A stretch of 64,000 nt of DNA from the NCBI GenBank assembly GCA_002007465.1, contig LNAC01000004.1:283705-347704 (forward strand). Direction: 5' to 3'. Shown here in pieces: positions 62,018-64,000 of the stretch. A program made the position numbers and the translations under genes. The notes below the pieces were generated by a model, which was not told the DNA's origin, searched no databases, and saw only the letters and a program-made list of their open reading frames with translations. Positions within the stretch are counted from its first letter, which is position 1. Every line of letters starts with the position of its first letter. This DNA comes from Ailurus styani (taxonomy: Eukaryota > Chordata > Mammalia > Carnivora > Ailuridae).

Positions 62018-62313
62018 CTACCCTGTCCTTTATTTTTTTAATTTTTAAATTTAAATTCAATTAACATATAATGTTTATTAGTTTCAGAGGTAGAGATCAA
62101 TCTTATGATCAGTCTTAAGACATCAATCTTATGTCACACCCAGTGCTCATCACATCATGTGCCCTCCTGAATGTCCATCCTCCAGTTACCCAATCCCCTG
62201 ACCCCATCAACCCTCAGTTTGTTTCCTATGATTCAGAGGCTGTTATGGTTTGTCTCCCTCTCTGATTTTGTCTTGTTTTATTTTTTTCTTCTCTTCCCCT
62301 ATGATCCTTTTTT

Positions 62314-62520
62314 CTTTTTTTTTTTTTAAAGATTTTATTTAGTTATTTGACAGAGAGAGACACAGCGAGAGAGGGAACGCAAGCAGGGGGAGTGGGAGAG
62401 GGAGAAGCAGACTCCCCTGCTGAGCAGGGACCCTGATGCAGGGCTCCATCTCAGGACCCTGGGATCATGACGTGAGCTGAAGGCAGACGCTTAACAGTCG
62501 ACTGAGCCACCCAGACGCCC
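62314..62520 (-). mobile_element. SINEC inserted in L1
   Basis: Reverse orientation, ending CGACTGAGCCACCCAGACGCC. L1 sequence resumes directly after it with TCCTGTTTTGTTTCTTAAAT. Confidence 0.95.
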
Positions 62521-62673
62521 CTCCTGTTTTGTTTCTTAAATTCCACATACGAGTGAGATCACATGACAATTATCTTTCTCTGACAGACTTATTTTGCTTA
62601 GCATAATACCCTCTAGTTCCATCCACGTTGTTGCAAATGGCAAGATCTTTTTGATGGCTGAGTAGTATTCCAT

Positions 62674-62753
62674 TGTGTGTGTGTGCACGTCTGCACGTGC
62701 ACACGCGTGCACATCTGCACGTGCACACGCGTGCACATACACACACACACATA
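62674..62753 (+). repeat. Alternating purine-pyrimidine repeat with a 24-bp tandem duplication
   Basis: (GT)n, then two perfect copies of a 24-base unit starting CTGCACGTGCACACGCGTGC (62691-62714 and 62715-62738), then (AC)n. It replaces the short TA-rich stretch found here in typical L1 copies. Confidence 0.95.
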
Positions 62754-62934
62754 CATCTTCTTTATCCATTTGTCAGTGGACATCTGGGTCCTTTCCACAG
62801 TTTGGCTATTGTGGACATTGCTGCTATAAACACTGGGGGACAGGTGTCCCTTTGGATCACTACATTTGTATCTTTGGTTAAATACCTAGTAGTGTAATTG
62901 CTGTGTACCTTATTTTTCCAACAGAAATGCCATG

Positions 62935-63125
62935 AAAATGATTTTTAATCATAGAGCTGAAATGGTCCTCTCAAAGATCATGTAGTCTATTTTAGGTTAT
63001 AACAGAAGAGGAAACTGAGGCCCACAGCGATGAAGTGATTTATCAAGTCCAAAATTAGGATTTAAATCACCTTCAAGGACTCTTAATCCAGGATTCTATA
63101 CTGCATGGCCTCTCAGTGTATGGAA
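62935..63125 (+). mobile_element. MIR-family SINE
   Basis: 'gaaatggtcctctcaaagat', 'gaagaggaaactgaggccca' and 'aaggactcttaatccaggat' match a MIR subfamily. Confidence 0.7.
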
Positions 63126-63394
63126 GTTTGTATCTATACAAAATATAGAGCTGAAGACCTGCTATGTGACTGTAGAAATTTGGATAATAACTATGGAAAT
63201 CTATTAAACATACTTGGATCTATTTTAGCATTTATTATTCTGTCTTCCCTTGTAAAAGTTCTTTAATTATTATACCTTAAATTGAGTAGTAATATTGTAG
63301 CTCAATACAGTTAGTATTTATGTCTTTATCATTAATTAGTCTTCTACATACAAAATATTTCAGGGCTCCTATCATGCTGATTTTTCTTTCTAGT

Positions 63395-63927
63395 CAGGAT
63401 TATGAGGTATACATTATATACAGTAAAATTCCTTTTTAGGTATTTAGTTGTATGAGTTTTGAAAAACAAAAACAGTTGTGTAACCACCACAAAAATGAAT
63501 ATAAAGAATATTTTCAGGCTCCTGGGTGGCTCAGTGGGTTAAAGCCTCTGTCTTCAGCTCAGGTCATGATCTCAGGGTCCTGGGATCGAGGCCTGCATTG
63601 GGCTCCCTGTTCAGCGGGGAGCCTGCTTCCTCCTCTATCTCTCTGCCTGCCTCTCTGCCTACTTGTGATCTCTCTCTCTGTGTCAAATAAATAAAAAATT
63701 AAAATTAAAATTAAAAAATCTTAAAAAAAAAAGAATATTTTCATCACTTGAAAAATCTCCCTCATACCCCTTAAACCCTTTGTAGTCGATTCCCTAACCT
63801 CACCCTCAGTCCCTGTTAACTACTGATCTGATTTTTGTTCCCATAGTTTTGTCATTTGCTGAAAGTTGTATAAGTGCAACCATATAGTACTTTGTCTTTG
63901 TGTCCAATTTGTTTGTTTCTCTTTTTT
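63395..63927 (-). mobile_element. L1M-type fragment, antisense, split by a SINE
   Basis: 'agttgtatgagttttgaaaa', 'cagttgtgtaaccaccacaa', then after the SINE 'tttgtagtcgattccctaac', 'gttaactactgatctgattt' and 'catagttttgtcatttgctg'. Confidence 0.75.
63517..63729 (+). mobile_element. Young mustelid-type SINEC
   Basis: 'cctgggtggctcagtgggtt' head; perfect flanks AAAGAATATTTTCA at 63503-63516 and 63730-63743. Confidence 0.97.
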
Positions 63928-63928
63928 T

Positions 63929-64000
63929 TTAAGATTTTATTTATTTATTTGACACAGAGAGAGAGAGAGATCACAAGTAGGCAGAGAGGCAGGCAGAGGG
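63929..64000 (-). mobile_element. SINEC cut by the window end
   Basis: Oligo-T, AAGATTTTATTTATTTATTT, GA-rich start and 'gatcacaagtaggcagagag'. Confidence 0.93.

Larger units (their letters stand above)
62032..62910 (-). mobile_element. Carnivore L1 3' end, antisense, interrupted by a SINE
   Basis: 'tattagtttcagaggtagag', 'cacccagtgctcatcacatc', 'caaccctcagtttgtttcct', then after the SINE 'ccacatacgagtgagatcac', 'aataccctctagttccatcc', 'ttggctattgtggacattgc' and 'taaatacctagtagtgtaat'. This is the 3' UTR and end of ORF2 read backwards. Confidence 0.94.
7470..64000 (-). other. ZNF385B: ZNF385B gene body, 3' portion
   Basis: Span of a minus-strand gene recognised from three exons whose joined translation matches ZNF385B, a zinc-finger protein with widely spaced U1-type C2H2 fingers; the family is nuclear and linked to RNA or DNA binding. 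Visible exons run 38366 to 38204, 12593 to 12348 and 11476 to 11298, with AG acceptors and GT donors and compatible phases (0 start; 1-base carry-over into the next two exons). The last coding exon falls in the gap 8662-9215 and a polyadenylation signal lies at 7488-7493. The 5' exons are outside the window. ZNF385D is the close paralogue; residues such as KTMVEARNGAGPIKSY and VNSEIQLKQ fit my memory of ZNF385B better. Assignment is from memory, not from a search. Confidence 0.9.
38367..64000 (-). other. ZNF385B upstream intron (partial)
   Basis: Begins at the acceptor before 38366. The exon expected next (first-finger cysteines and the region before) was looked for and not found, so it is probably beyond 64000. 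It carries the CpG-island-like and octamer-rich segments at 58.96-61.16 kb. Confidence 0.7.

Noticed and set aside
62570..62897. Cys/Val- and His/Thr-rich open frames around 62.7 kb
   Set aside because: Products of the GT/CA repeat in an L1 copy.
1..64000. CRISPR arrays, bacterial operons, phage or other prokaryotic systems
   Set aside because: The spliced vertebrate gene and SINE/L1/L2/MIR content show mammalian DNA; the tandem repeats are ordinary microsatellites.

Overview
The window is mammalian nuclear DNA from a carnivoran, most likely a mustelid (weasel/otter/marten group). About 27 copies or fragments of the tRNA-Lys-derived carnivore SINE (SINEC / CAN-SINE) are present, and many carry the 'GTGGGTTAAAGCCTCTGCC' head variant that I associate with mustelid copies. 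Carnivore-type L1 3' ends occur too. The sequence is AT-rich, full of old repeats, and has no operon-like gene packing.

The only protein-coding gene I can support is the 3' half of ZNF385B, a zinc-finger gene read on the minus strand. Three coding exons with matching splice sites and phases are visible at 38204-38366, 12348-12593 and 11298-11476. The GC-rich final coding exon, with the end of zinc finger 3 and the stop codon, should lie in the assembly gap at 8662-9215. The 3'UTR follows from 8661 down to a polyadenylation signal at 7488-7493. The 5' exons lie beyond base 64000, because no exon for the first half of zinc finger 1 is visible upstream of 38366.

Layout: 1-7470 is intergenic DNA downstream of the gene (L1, SINEs, MIR, an MLT1-type LTR). 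7470-9215 is the 3'UTR and hidden last exon. 9216-12593 holds two exons. 12594-38203 is a 25.6-kb intron full of L2, L1, MIR, hAT and SINE copies, with a second gap at 23892-24189. 38204-38366 is an exon. 38367-64000 is part of a further intron. That intron contains a CpG-island-like block at 58.96-59.61 kb and, just beyond it, a unique segment (60.3-61.16 kb) with four octamer-like TGCAAAT cores. Together these are the best candidates for an internal promoter and enhancer.

Single-N positions at 22903, 43471, 43542 and 43835 are flanked by direct duplications of the same sequence and look like assembly joins, not biology. I found no convincing undescribed system. The points worth following are the candidate internal promoter/enhancer, the missing final exon, unusual Z-DNA- and triplex-prone tracts, and the assembly duplications.
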